64,000 nt of DNA from Caldicellulosiruptor bescii DSM 6725 (GCF_000022325.1 NC_012034.1:1797501-1861500), one strand, 5' to 3'. Counted from the first letter of the stretch, positions 1 to 8,295 are shown. The notes: generated by a model not told the origin, from the sequence alone. Translations and numbers: made by a program.

Positions 1-1362
1 CAAAAGAAGATTCAAGTTAGGGAATATACCACAGCCAGGACATGCACCATGGCCAGGAACAATTCGTTTTGGCATTGCTGTCAAATCACGCGTGTTCAGT
101 TGAATGTTCTTGGTCCATTCTGCTTTTATAGGTTTCATATACCTTTTAGGAACATAATTTTCATCTCCCGGGTATGCTCCGATATAATCAAAATCTGGTA
201 TTTCTTTTTTGCCTTCAAGTACAAGGTTCATATCTTCAAAGAGAGTCAGAGCATCTTCCAGGAAAAAGTCCTTGCCACCAAGCCCATAGATTCTGCTGAT
301 TACTTTTGGACCTTTTTCAAGTTCTTGAAGTGTTGCTTTGATTTCAATTGTCATATTGCCACCTTTTGCACCGTAGCTTTCTTGCCTATCTAACACTGCA
401 AGAAGCTTTACATTTTTCAAAAGCTCCTGGATTTCTCTTTTTGGCCATGGTCGCAATACGTTTGTTGTTGCAACGCCAACTTTTATACCTTTCTGTCTTA
501 AAATGTCAACAGCTTCACATACAGTATCATAAGTGGAATTCAAGGCAAATATAGCTATCTGTGCATCTTCCATTCTATATCCTTCAACCAGCTCATATTT
601 TCTACCGCTAATCTTATAAAATTCCTCGAATACTTGTGGAATTATCTCATACGCTTTATCCATTGCCTTGCTGAGTTGATATTTGTTGTTTATAAGGTCG
701 GGTTCGTTCATATAAGGTCCAATTGTAACAGGGTTCTCAGGATCTATTGCAACTACTCGCTTTGGCGGGAGCTTACCAACAAACTCCTGAACATCTTCTT
801 TATTCTTAAAATAGCTCACAACTCTCTTTTGATGGCTTGTAAAAAATCCATCATATGCAACAATTACAGGAAGATTTACATCAGGATGTTCACCTATCTT
901 TACTGCCATTATATTCATGTCATAGACTCTTTGCGGGTCTTTGGCAAGAAGTATTATCCAGCCGGTATTTAGTGTGAACATCAAATCGCTATGGTCACCT
1001 TTTATGTCAAGAGGTCCAGAAATTGAACGTGTAACAAGATTTAATACCATTGGAAATCTTGTTCCAGATTGAACGGGAAGCTGCTCTAAAGCATACATAA
1101 GTCCATTTGCACTTGTTGCATTAAAAACTCTGCCACCGCCCAAAGAAGCACCGTAACATATGCCTGCTGCACCATGTTCACCATCTGCCGCAATCAGTAA
1201 AATATCATGAAGTCCATCTGCTCGCATCTGGTCAAGTTCTTCAGCAATCTGGGTAGAAGGTGTTATGGGATAGTATCCCATAATATGATAATTTATTTGT
1301 GATGCAGCCAAAGCCGCCATTTCATTCCCACTTTCAAAGATTGTCTCTTGTGGTTTTATCAT
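1..1362 (-). CDS. 2-oxoacid:ferredoxin oxidoreductase, fused alpha-beta subunit (partial)
   Basis: This gene is absent from a list of complete ORFs because it runs off the window. Translating the minus strand from the ATG at 1362 gives 454 open codons. Residues 1 to about 400 are the alpha (pyrimidine/transketolase-like) subunit, with a YPITPS motif near residue 31 and GEHGAAG at 61-67. Without a stop it continues into PGHGACPGCG, with Cys441 and Cys444, which is the start of the TPP-binding beta subunit and its 4Fe-4S ligands. Alpha and beta are usually separate genes, so this looks like a fusion. The enzyme oxidatively decarboxylates pyruvate or a branched 2-oxoacid to an acyl-CoA and reduces ferredoxin. 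It overlaps the upstream gamma-delta gene by ATGA and is surely co-translated with it. The substrate (pyruvate or 2-oxoisovalerate) cannot be decided from this part. Confidence 0.88.
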   Translation of the reverse strand, partial: MIKPQETIFESGNEMAALAASQINYHIMGYYPITPSTQIAEELDQMRADGLHDILLIAADGEHGAAGICYGASLGGGRVFNATSANGLMYALEQLPVQSGTRFPMVLNLVTRSISGPLDIKGDHSDLMFTLNTGWIILLAKDPQRVYDMNIMAVKIGEHPDVNLPVIVAYDGFFTSHQKRVVSYFKNKEDVQEFVGKLPPKRVVAIDPENPVTIGPYMNEPDLINNKYQLSKAMDKAYEIIPQVFEEFYKISGRKYELVEGYRMEDAQIAIFALNSTYDTVCEAVDILRQKGIKVGVATTNVLRPWPKREIQELLKNVKLLAVLDRQESYGAKGGNMTIEIKATLQELEKGPKVISRIYGLGGKDFFLEDALTLFEDMNLVLEGKKEIPDFDYIGAYPGDENYVPKRYMKPIKAEWTKNIQLNTRDLTAMPKRIVPGHGACPGCGIFPNLNLLL

Positions 1363-2378
1363 CTCTTCTCACCATCCTCATACCATTTTACGTATATATC
1401 AAAATCATGTTTTGCAGAGATTTTTCCTATATCATATTCCCTTTCAATACCTTCAACAAGTGCACCTGTAGGACAAATGTCAACACATCTAAGACACCCT
1501 TTACAATACTGATAATCAGGCCCTAAATTAAACATTTTTAACTTGCCATTTTCTGCCTTTCTATCCCAAACAAAGACATAATCAGGACACGTAGTTTCAC
1601 AAAGCCCACAGTTGATGCATTTTTCTTTTATAAACACAGGAATTTTCCCAATTCTGCTGGTTATATTGTTTTTTGTTATTGTGTTTCCATACTCTACAAT
1701 AGTTCCTCCAATCGGAGCGTTTTTATATCCCATAGGTCTTCTTTCTTCTTGGTACTCTACGTATTGGTATTTACCATCATATTCAAAAAACTTAGATTCT
1801 ACATAGTTATATCCAGCTTCAAGACCTGCCATGTTGGACGCAATTGTCTGCGGATATTTTTTCTCAAAAGTTTGTTTAACAATCTCTTTTACACTATCTA
1901 AGCTAATAAACCCAAGCATTCTTACAATTGCCCCAAGCATAACCATGTTAATCCTTGTTTTAACTTCAAGAGCAATCCTTATCGCATCCACTGTTGCCAC
2001 CTTGCCACTTGCAAGTTTTAAAAAGTCACGAGCCTCATCCACGCTCTTGCTTGTGTTCAGGATAACTATTCCATCTTTTCTAAGTCCTTGTGTGACAGGG
2101 TTTGTATTTACCATATTCTCGTGAAATATAGCAACCAAATGAGGCTGAACAACAGGCGAATTAATTCTTATTCTTTTTTCCTTAGGAGCAAATCTTATAT
2201 ACGACTTTACAGGTGAACCCTTCTTTTCAGAGCCATAACTTGCAAAATTTAAGGCATTCAGTCCACTTCCAACAACACCTGCCTCAGCCAAAATTTTGCC
2301 CGCAACATTTGCACCAAGTCCGCCAATACTTTCAAGTCGGATTTCGTAATATCCAAGCTCGTTGGTAATAGGTAACAT
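1359..2378 (-). CDS. 2-oxoacid:ferredoxin oxidoreductase, fused gamma-delta subunit
   Basis: The 339-residue protein joins two subunits. The N-terminal part (about 1-190) is the gamma, CoA-binding subunit with a GGLGANVAG loop near residue 19. The C-terminal part is a delta, two-cluster ferredoxin domain: CINCGLCETTCP near residues 254-265 and CKGCLRCVDICP near 292-303. These clusters carry electrons from the TPP centre of the partner subunit to external ferredoxin. The stop codon overlaps the ATG of the alpha-beta gene, so two polypeptides appear to make the whole enzyme. The gene starts 31 bases after the end of the polymerase gene at 2410-3594 and could be read through from it. The family is clear; substrate preference is not. 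Confidence 0.93.
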   Translation of the reverse strand: MLPITNELGYYEIRLESIGGLGANVAGKILAEAGVVGSGLNALNFASYGSEKKGSPVKSYIRFAPKEKRIRINSPVVQPHLVAIFHENMVNTNPVTQGLRKDGIVILNTSKSVDEARDFLKLASGKVATVDAIRIALEVKTRINMVMLGAIVRMLGFISLDSVKEIVKQTFEKKYPQTIASNMAGLEAGYNYVESKFFEYDGKYQYVEYQEERRPMGYKNAPIGGTIVEYGNTITKNNITSRIGKIPVFIKEKCINCGLCETTCPDYVFVWDRKAENGKLKMFNLGPDYQYCKGCLRCVDICPTGALVEGIEREYDIGKISAKHDFDIYVKWYEDGEKR

Positions 2379-2409
2379 TGTTCATCTCCTCGTTCAAAAA
2401 TTTTGTTTA

Positions 2410-3594
2410 TTAATTTTTACCCCCTTGAAGATATAAATTAACATAGTTTAATATGTCGTCTTTATTATTTTTCTCAGGATTTTCTAAGATATATTCATAT
2501 ACACTGTTTAAAACCTTTCCTATCATTTCTCCCCTTAAACCTAAAACCAATAAATCTTCTCCACTGAGTTGAACATCTTTTTTGTGGATGAGCTTATTTT
2601 CTCTTTTCAAATCATTGAATATTTGTAAAATTCTATGGTCTGATTTTAAAATAGAAATGGTTGTCAGAATTTCTTCAGCTTCTTTTTCCTCCTCGAAAAA
2701 AATCTTTTTGACAAGTTTATCGTGAGAGCATTCTATTGTTAAATAATTGCTAAGTTTTACAGCAGCATTAATTTTCTTTTTTTCAAACTTTAAATCTCTC
2801 ATCAGTTTTTCCACTAATATCCCATCTTTCAAGCAGGCAAAAAAGGCAGGAACTTTGAATTTTGTAGGAATAAAATCAAAGTCTACTTGGCTCAAATACA
2901 GGTATATTTGCGAATACTCAGGAATTATAATACTTCCCACACTGCTTTCATAAAGAAGTTCAAGCCCGTAAGAAGAATTTTTGCTCTCCAGAGTCTTTGA
3001 TAGTTCTATATTTATTCTTTCCTTGGAGATTTTTTTTAAAAGATGTTTTAGGCTTTTTAGTGCCTCAAAAGTTTTATTTTCTATGACAAAACTTAGCTGC
3101 GTTGCAAACCTTATACACCTCAAGATTCTCAGTGCATCTTCAAAAAACCTCTCGTGTGGATTGCCAACACATCTAACAATTTTATTCCTCAAGTCCTCAA
3201 TTCCACCGAAATAATCTATAAGTCCTTCATCCGGATGATATGCCATAGCATTTATTGTAAAATCCCTTCTTCTGAGGTCTTCAAAAAGACTGTTTGTAAA
3301 CTCTACTTTTGGCCATCTGTGGTTTTCATATTCTTTTTCGACCCTAAAAGTTGTCACTTCTATCTTGACTCCATTTATAATCACTGTTACCGTTCCATGT
3401 TTTATACCTGTTGGAATGGTCTTTTCAAAAAGATGAATTACATCTTCAGGTTTTGCATCTGTTGCAATGTCAAAATCCTTAGGTTCTTTTGACAGCAGAT
3501 AGTCTCTCAGACATCCACCAACCAAATATGCTTTAAATCCATGCTGATTTAATGTCCTAATTACCTTCATCGGTTCGTTTTTGAGCTGAATCAT
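2410..3594 (-). CDS. CCA tRNA nucleotidyltransferase / poly(A) polymerase family protein
   Basis: A 394-residue class II nucleotidyltransferase. The N-terminal motifs are complete: GGCLRD with DFDIATDA (metal-binding aspartates), then RRDFTINAMAY and the ERFFEDALRILRCIRFA helix. The family adds CCA to tRNA 3' ends or A-tails to RNA; sequence alone does not separate these roles well. The two tRNAs in this window already encode CCA, so repair is a likely job. I start it at the ATG at 3594, which has AAAGGGTGAT five bases upstream, instead of a codon seven residues earlier that overlaps this ribosome binding site. The C-terminal third is poorly conserved, as is usual, and I see no HD motif there. 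Confidence 0.85.
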   Translation of the reverse strand: MIQLKNEPMKVIRTLNQHGFKAYLVGGCLRDYLLSKEPKDFDIATDAKPEDVIHLFEKTIPTGIKHGTVTVIINGVKIEVTTFRVEKEYENHRWPKVEFTNSLFEDLRRRDFTINAMAYHPDEGLIDYFGGIEDLRNKIVRCVGNPHERFFEDALRILRCIRFATQLSFVIENKTFEALKSLKHLLKKISKERINIELSKTLESKNSSYGLELLYESSVGSIIIPEYSQIYLYLSQVDFDFIPTKFKVPAFFACLKDGILVEKLMRDLKFEKKKINAAVKLSNYLTIECSHDKLVKKIFFEEEKEAEEILTTISILKSDHRILQIFNDLKRENKLIHKKDVQLSGEDLLVLGLRGEMIGKVLNSVYEYILENPEKNNKDDILNYVNLYLQGGKN

Positions 3595-3687
3595 AAAAAT
3601 CACCCTTTTTAACAATTGCTAATGTCAATAAAATATCATACAATTTGATTGTGTGCAAAAAACTCTTTTTAAAGGAGATGACTTGCT

Positions 3688-4488
3688 ATGTTTGACTACC
3701 ACATTCACTCTAACTTTTCATCAGACTCAAATATGAGTATGGAAGACGCTGTAAAAAAGGCTATAGAACTCAACCTTGAAGAGATAGCTTTTACAGACCA
3801 TATGGACCTTTTATACCCGCCAGTTTCATATCCTGTTTGGGATATTAACTATGAAGATTACATGAATGAGTTTTTTGCTATCAAAAAAAAATACAGCAGC
3901 AAGATAAAAATAAAACTTGGCAGTGAAGTTGGGCTGCAACCACATTCTATAGAAAAAAGCTTAGAGATTCTAAACAGCTATTCCTTTGACTTTGTAATTG
4001 CCTCAACCCATGTTGTAGACTTTCAAGATTTGGCAGATGGTGTTTTCTATCAGGGAAAAACAAAACAGCAGGCTTATATAAGATACTTTGAAGAAACATT
4101 TAACCTAATTAAAAGCTTTGACAAATTTTGTGTATATGGCCATCTTGACATTATCAAACGATATGGAGATTATGAGAACAAAGATTTAGATAAAGAAGAA
4201 TATTGGGATTTAATAGATGAGATATTAAAATTGCTTATTCTTAAAGGAAAAGGAATTGAAGTTAATACCTCTGGTTTTAGATATGGCCTCGGAATGCCAC
4301 ATCCAGAATATAAAATCATAAAACGATTTTATGAATTGGGTGGAGAAATAATTACGCTTGGATCAGATGCCCACTCTACAGAATACATTGCATACATGTT
4401 CAATTATACTGTTGACATGCTAAAGAGCATTGGTTTTAAATATTTAACAAAATTTGAAAATCTTGAGCCAATATTTGTAAAAATATAA
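3688..4488 (+). CDS. PHP-domain phosphatase, histidinol-phosphatase (HisJ/HisK) family
   Basis: A 266-residue PHP metallo-phosphoesterase. It begins DYHIHSNFSSDS, the first metal-binding histidine pair, followed by FTDHMD, then GSEVGL, ASTHVVD, GHLDI and GSDAH, which supply the other metal ligands in the usual order. Members remove phosphate from histidinol phosphate in histidine synthesis, but no other his gene is nearby, so the substrate is inferred from the family only. AAAGGAGAT lies seven bases before the ATG. It is one of the few plus-strand genes in the first 24 kb and is divergent from the polymerase gene, with 93 bases between the starts. Confidence 0.8.
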   Translation: MFDYHIHSNFSSDSNMSMEDAVKKAIELNLEEIAFTDHMDLLYPPVSYPVWDINYEDYMNEFFAIKKKYSSKIKIKLGSEVGLQPHSIEKSLEILNSYSFDFVIASTHVVDFQDLADGVFYQGKTKQQAYIRYFEETFNLIKSFDKFCVYGHLDIIKRYGDYENKDLDKEEYWDLIDEILKLLILKGKGIEVNTSGFRYGLGMPHPEYKIIKRFYELGGEIITLGSDAHSTEYIAYMFNYTVDMLKSIGFKYLTKFENLEPIFVKI

Positions 4489-4509
4489 GCCCTCATCAGA
4501 GGGCTTTTT
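4489..4509 (+). terminator. terminator shared by PHP phosphatase and mnmA
   Basis: GCCCTC-ATCA-GAGGGC followed by five T on plus lies just after the phosphatase stop. It overlaps the last codons of mnmA on minus, where the tail is less T-rich (TTATATTTTT). It can end transcription of the two convergent genes. Confidence 0.75.
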
Positions 4510-5578
4510 CTATTATTCCGCCGCCAACAACAATATCGCCGCTATAGAACACCACAGACTGCCCTGGTGTTATGGCACGCTGTTTTTCATAAAACTTAAC
4601 CAAGACTTTATTATTCTGCACAGGTATAACTTTTGCCTTTGCCTCTTTTGCAGTATATCGTATCTTTGCTGTCACTTCTAACTCAGATTCCAATTTATCA
4701 AATAGTATAAAGTTCAAATCAGAAGCAATTAAACCATCCGAAAATACTTTGTCTTCTTCTCCCAAAACAACTTTGTTCTCCTCAGGTTTTATATCAACTA
4801 CATACATCCTTTTCCCAGTAGAAATGCCAAGTCCTTTTCTCTGACCGATGGTGTAATTGTAATACGCTTTGCTCTTGCCAAGTATATTTCCCTCAGTATC
4901 AACATACACCCCTTCATCATTTATTCCTGTCTCTTTTTCAATAAAACTTCCATAGTCATTGTCAGGGATAAAACAAATCTCCTGTGAGTCAGGTTTTCTT
5001 GCAACAGGAAGTTTAAATTTCTCTGCAAGCTTTCTAACCTCATCTTTGGAAAATCTACCAAGTGGGAAAATTGTTTTAGAAAGCATCTCCTGGGTCATGT
5101 TGTAAAGCACATAAGTTTGGTCTTTTTCTCTTGCTTTTGACCTTTTCAAGATATATCTATATAGACTTTTATCGTATTCTATTATGGCATAATGACCTGT
5201 TGCAATGTAATCCATGCCAAGCACCATTGCCTTTTTTAAAAAAAGCTCAAACTTGATTTTCCTATTACACATAATGCAAGGATTTGGCGTTCTGCCTTTT
5301 ATATATTCGTCGACAAAGTAGTTTATGACCTCTTTTTTAAAATCATCTTTCATATTAAAGACATAATATGGTATGTCAAGAATATGAGCTACCCTTCGTG
5401 CATCGTCAACAGCAGTAAGAGAACAACAGCTCTTTTCGCGAATTAGCTCATCTTCAGTTTCGGTTTGCCAAATCTGCATTGTTGCTCCATATACTTCATA
5501 CCCTTCTTCTTTCAGGATTGCAGCTGCAACAGAAGAATCTACACCTCCACTCATAGCAACCAGGACTTTTTTCTTCAA
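4496..5578 (-). CDS. mnmA: tRNA-specific 2-thiouridylase MnmA
   Basis: A 360-residue enzyme that places the sulfur of 2-thiouridine at wobble U34 of tRNA-Lys, -Glu and -Gln. The ATP-pyrophosphatase loop AMSGGVDSS is at residues 8-16. The two catalytic cysteines are in NPCIMCN (about 98-104) and SQEICF (about 197-202), and GHYA sits between them. The start is a TTG preceded by AGGGTGAG. It is the last gene of the iscR-nifS-nifU-mnmA run; the cysteine desulfurase two genes upstream is the natural sulfur donor, so the placement makes functional sense. Length is normal for the family. Confidence 0.96.
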   Translation of the reverse strand: MKKKVLVAMSGGVDSSVAAAILKEEGYEVYGATMQIWQTETEDELIREKSCCSLTAVDDARRVAHILDIPYYVFNMKDDFKKEVINYFVDEYIKGRTPNPCIMCNRKIKFELFLKKAMVLGMDYIATGHYAIIEYDKSLYRYILKRSKAREKDQTYVLYNMTQEMLSKTIFPLGRFSKDEVRKLAEKFKLPVARKPDSQEICFIPDNDYGSFIEKETGINDEGVYVDTEGNILGKSKAYYNYTIGQRKGLGISTGKRMYVVDIKPEENKVVLGEEDKVFSDGLIASDLNFILFDKLESELEVTAKIRYTAKEAKAKVIPVQNNKVLVKFYEKQRAITPGQSVVFYSGDIVVGGGIIEKAL

Positions 5579-5603
5579 AAAATCTCACCCTTTTAAAATA
5601 AGT

Positions 5604-5987
5604 TTAGTTGGTATTTTTGCTTTTTTGCTTGCTAAGATAGTCTTCAATTGCGGCTTTAATTGCCTCTTCGGCTAAAACCGAACAGTGGAGCTTGTTTGCC
5701 GGAAGACCATCTAAAGCTTCTGCAACAGCTTTGTTAGTAATCTGCAAAGCTTCTTCTATTGTCTTTCCTTTCACCATCTCTGTTGCCATTGAACTTGTTG
5801 CAACAGCAGCACCGCAGCCAAATGTTTTAAACTTTGCATCAACTATTATACCATTTTCTATTTTAAGATACATCTTCATTATATCCCCACACTTCGGATT
5901 GCCAACCTGAGCAACACCGTCTGCATTCTCAATCTCACCAACATTTCGCGGGTTCATAAAATGGTCTAAAACCTTTTCGCTATACAT
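5604..5987 (-). CDS. nifU: Fe-S cluster assembly scaffold NifU/IscU
   Basis: A 127-residue IscU-type scaffold that builds clusters from sulfur delivered by the adjacent desulfurase. The three conserved cysteines are Cys33 (NPKCGD, followed by the conserved Asp), Cys58 (GCGAA) and Cys102 (LHCSVLAEEAI). I start at the ATG at 5987, which has GGGGGT about nine bases upstream; a TTG two codons earlier would overlap the end of nifS and sits too close to that site. It is a single-domain protein without the Nfu or ferredoxin parts of azotobacter NifU. It lies 2 bases after nifS. Confidence 0.94.
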   Translation of the reverse strand: MYSEKVLDHFMNPRNVGEIENADGVAQVGNPKCGDIMKMYLKIENGIIVDAKFKTFGCGAAVATSSMATEMVKGKTIEEALQITNKAVAEALDGLPANKLHCSVLAEEAIKAAIEDYLSKQKSKNTN

Positions 5988-5989
5988 CT

Positions 5990-7174
5990 TCAATTACCCC
6001 CTTTTTTTACGCTTTCATAAAGTGGACTCATTTCTCTTAATCTTGAAACAATTTCAGGCAAAACTTCTAATAGATAATCTATATCTTCTTCGGTGTTATC
6101 TTCACCAAGTGTTATTCTCAAAGATCCATGAGCAACCTCATGTTCAAGTCCAATTGCCAGAAGCACATGTGAAGGGTCCAAAGACCCTGATGTACATGCT
6201 GACCCGCTTGATGCTGCAATTCCTTTCATGTCAAGCATCAAAAGCAGGCTTTCACCTTCAATAAACTCAAATGAGAAGTTTGCATTGTTAGGAAGTCTCT
6301 GATGTCTATCACCATTTAGTCGAACATAATCAATTTTGCTTAAAACCCCGTCAATGAGCTTATCTCTCAGTTTTTGAAGCTTTGCAGCATACTCAGAAAG
6401 ATTCTGAGTTGCAAGCTCTATAGCCTTGCCAAGTCCAACAATCCCTGCTACATTCTCTGTTCCAGCACGCCTATTTTTCTCCTGTGCACCTCCATGCGAA
6501 AATGGATGAATCTTTGTCCCTTTTCTGATATAAAGTGCACCAACACCTTTTGGCCCATAGAATTTATGAGCAGAAAGTGATAAAAGGTCGACACCCAAAT
6601 CTTTTACATCAACAGGAATTTGCCCAACTGCTTGAACAGCATCAGTATGAACGATTATTCCCTTTTCCTTTGCTATCTTTGCTATCTCTTTGACAGGCTG
6701 GATTGTCCCAATTTCGTTATTTGCAAGCATGACAGAAATCAAAATAGTGCCATTTTTTATTGCCTCTTTGACTTTTTGAGGGTCTACAATACCATTTGGC
6801 TCAACAGGAACATATGTTACTTCAAATCCTAAACCTTCAAGATATTTTAGAGGATGCAAAACCGCATGGTGCTCGATTGTTGTTGTTATAATATGCTTGC
6901 CTTTATCTTTATTTGCAAAAGCAACTCCTTTTAATGCCCAGTTATCTGATTCTGTTCCACCGGAAGTAAAGTAAATTTCTTGAATATCAGCATTTAAGGC
7001 CTTTGCGACCCTTTCTCTTGCAAGTTCAATGGCTTTTTTTGCTTCTCTTCCAAGCTTGTAAATTGTTGAAGGATTGCCGTACTGATCTGTCAAATACGGC
7101 ATCATTTCATCTAATACTTCCTTTTTAAGAGGGGTTGTGGCTGCATGGTCAAAATAAATAATCTTTCCTTCCAT
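5990..7174 (-). CDS. nifS: cysteine desulfurase NifS/IscS
   Basis: A PLP enzyme of about 394 residues that converts cysteine to alanine and an enzyme-bound persulfide. It starts with YFDHAATTP, contains HHAVLHP, the [10 protein letters not shown] motif with the PLP lysine near 203, and the active cysteine in [15 protein letters not shown] near 325. The ATG at 7174 has GGGAG nine bases upstream; an ATG three codons earlier lies inside this Shine-Dalgarno region. It supplies sulfur both to NifU (next gene) and to MnmA. A TATAAT at 7224-7229 on minus, in the gap after iscR, may add an internal promoter, but no good -35 is visible. Confidence 0.96.
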   Translation of the reverse strand: MEGKIIYFDHAATTPLKKEVLDEMMPYLTDQYGNPSTIYKLGREAKKAIELARERVAKALNADIQEIYFTSGGTESDNWALKGVAFANKDKGKHIITTTIEHHAVLHPLKYLEGLGFEVTYVPVEPNGIVDPQKVKEAIKNGTILISVMLANNEIGTIQPVKEIAKIAKEKGIIVHTDAVQAVGQIPVDVKDLGVDLLSLSAHKFYGPKGVGALYIRKGTKIHPFSHGGAQEKNRRAGTENVAGIVGLGKAIELATQNLSEYAAKLQKLRDKLIDGVLSKIDYVRLNGDRHQRLPNNANFSFEFIEGESLLLMLDMKGIAASSGSACTSGSLDPSHVLLAIGLEHEVAHGSLRITLGEDNTEEDIDYLLEVLPEIVSRLREMSPLYESVKKGGN

Positions 7175-7238
7175 ATATATCATCTCCCATTATTTTTATC
7201 ATTTTAGTAGGGTTTCTATAACTATTATACCCCATTTT

Positions 7239-7691
7239 TTAGATATAAAACATGTATGACTCATCTGCGGTCATCTTTTTATAATCATCAACCAAATCCT
7301 GGAGTGTCACAGAGTCCACAACCTTTTCTATTGCTTCTTTTACCTTTTCCCAAACTTTTCTTGTCACACAAAACTCTGCTCTTGGACAGTCAACTCTGTC
7401 TAAATCATCTATACATTCAGAAGGCGAAAGTGAACCTTCAAGAGCTCTTAATATCTCACCTATAGTAATTTTGGAAGGATCTCTTGAAAGCATATAGCCA
7501 CCCTGAGCACCTCTTATACTCTTGACAAGTCCTGCTTTTTTCAAGGCAGCAATGAGCTGCTCTAAATAATGCTCTGAAATCTCCTGACGCTCTGCTATGC
7601 TCTTGAGTGACACAAGCCCTTCATCATAGTGAAGTGCTAAATCAAACATTGCTCTGACACCATATCTTCCCTTTGTAGATAACCTGAACAT
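7239..7691 (-). CDS. iscR: Rrf2-family transcriptional regulator, IscR-like
   Basis: A 150-residue Rrf2 winged-helix regulator. It begins MFRLSTKGRYGVRAM, has the recognition helix around SEHYLEQLIAALKKAGLV and the wing GAQGGYML. Cys93, Cys102 and Cys108 form a C-x8-C-x5-C set that matches the [2Fe-2S] ligands of IscR-type sensors. As first gene of the isc operon it probably senses Fe-S status and represses its own operon when clusters are plentiful. The ATG at 7691 has GGAG nine bases upstream and is preferred over an upstream in-frame TTG. CymR-like cysteine regulators belong to the same family, but they usually lack this cysteine triad. Confidence 0.9.
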   Translation of the reverse strand: MFRLSTKGRYGVRAMFDLALHYDEGLVSLKSIAERQEISEHYLEQLIAALKKAGLVKSIRGAQGGYMLSRDPSKITIGEILRALEGSLSPSECIDDLDRVDCPRAEFCVTRKVWEKVKEAIEKVVDSVTLQDLVDDYKKMTADESYMFYI

Positions 7692-7708
7692 CTTATATCT
7701 CTCCAATT

Positions 7709-7725
7709 CCGACTTGTATACTCGG
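7709..7725 (-). promoter_or_regulatory. candidate IscR-type operator
   Basis: CCGACTTGTATACTCGG (plus strand) is an imperfect inverted repeat with CCGA...TCGG outer arms. It lies just downstream of the -10 box of iscR, overlapping the expected transcription start, so a bound regulator would block transcription. The assignment to IscR is inference from position and symmetry. Confidence 0.5.
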
Positions 7726-7734
7726 TTTTTTATT

Positions 7735-7764
7735 ATGATAACACTTTTAAGGTACTCTTGTCAA
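7735..7764 (-). promoter_or_regulatory. promoter of the iscR-nifS-nifU-mnmA operon
   Basis: On minus, TTGACA (7764-7759) is followed after 18 bases by TATCAT (7740-7735). This is a near-consensus sigma-A promoter, and the start would fall about 35 bases before the iscR ATG, inside the candidate operator. Confidence 0.7.
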
Positions 7765-7771
7765 GGGATAT

Positions 7772-7810
7772 AAAAAAAAGCTGTCTCTCTATTTTCGTAT
7801 GAGAAACAGC
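7772..7810 (-). terminator. terminator downstream of the small broken gene
   Basis: On minus, GCTGTTTCTC and GAGAGACAGC form a ten-pair stem (one G-U) around a 19-base loop, followed by eight T. It ends transcription six bases after the stop of the 7816-7970 remnant, just upstream of the iscR promoter. Confidence 0.85.
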
Positions 7811-7815
7811 ATGTT

Positions 7816-7970
7816 TTATGCTTCTTTAATTAACAATCTCATTTCACTAATAAACTTTACTTTTTTACACTCAGGTAAACCCTTTTCGTTCCATTCATAT
7901 TCTGCCCATGCTACATCATAATTTAACTATTTATAAGTTTCTTTATTTTCTTTCTCAACAAATTATCCAT
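7816..7970 (-). pseudogene. small hypothetical gene with a frameshift
   Basis: On minus an ATG at 7970 opens MDNLLRKKIKKLINS and then hits TAA. A second frame continues with YDVAWAEYEWNEKG and ends LLIKEA at 7816. Removing five bases at the junction (TAAAT within AGTTAAATTATG) would join both into one 49-residue, Lys- and Glu-rich protein. A dedicated terminator follows six bases later and GGTGTGAT precedes the ATG, so this was probably a real small gene. I recognise no family. It may instead be a fragment of a longer lost gene. Confidence 0.45.
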
Positions 7971-8014
7971 GTCTCATCACACCATTGTTTATATTTTTCA
8001 TTTTATAAGTATAA

Positions 8015-8060
8015 TAAAATCGTCTGCCCTCTTTTGTCCTCGAAATTTTGAGAGCAGACG
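8015..8060 (-). terminator. terminator of the tRNA operon
   Basis: On minus, CGTCTGCTCTC and GAGGGCAGACG form an eleven-pair stem with one wobble, followed by ATTTTATTAT. It lies 19 bases after the tRNA-Glu CCA. Confidence 0.75.
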
Positions 8061-8078
8061 AATTGCTTTTTATTTAAT

Positions 8079-8154
8079 TGGTAGCCCTAAGGGGATTCGA
8101 ACCCCTGTCTCCGCCGTGAGAGGGCGGTGTCCTGGGCCTCTAGACGATAGGGCC
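8079..8154 (-). tRNA. tRNA-Glu (anticodon CTC)
   Basis: A 76-base cloverleaf on minus starting GGCCCTATCGTCTAGAGG. The anticodon stem CCGCC/GGCGG encloses loop CTCTCAC, giving anticodon CTC. The T arm has GGTTCGAATCC. The acceptor pairs GGCCCTA with TAGGGCT (first pair G-U), then A73 and an encoded CCA. It reads GAG codons. It follows tRNA-Gln by seven bases and shares its promoter. Confidence 0.96.
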
Positions 8155-8161
8155 ACTTTTT

Positions 8162-8235
8162 TGGCTGCGGGACTAGGACTCGAACCTAGACAAGCTGATC
8201 CAGAGTCAGCTGTGCTACCATTACACCATCCCGCA
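8162..8235 (-). tRNA. tRNA-Gln (anticodon CTG)
   Basis: A 74-base cloverleaf on minus starting TGCGGGATGGTGTAATGG. The anticodon stem GCTGA/TCAGC encloses loop CTCTGGA, giving anticodon CTG for CAG codons. The T arm has GGTTCGAGTCC, the acceptor pairs TGCGGGA with TCCCGCA, and discriminator G and CCA are encoded. It is the first gene of a two-tRNA unit. Confidence 0.96.
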
Positions 8236-8266
8236 GCATTTTTGCAACAATCAAAAAGCATTAATT

Positions 8267-8295
8267 ATCATAGCACACACTTCTGTTTTTGTAAA
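8267..8295 (-). promoter_or_regulatory. promoter of the tRNA-Gln/tRNA-Glu unit
   Basis: On minus, TTTACA (8295-8290) is separated by exactly 17 bases from TATGAT (8272-8267), ending 31 bases before the tRNA-Gln 5' end. It lies after the superoperon terminator, so the tRNAs are transcribed on their own. Confidence 0.7.
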
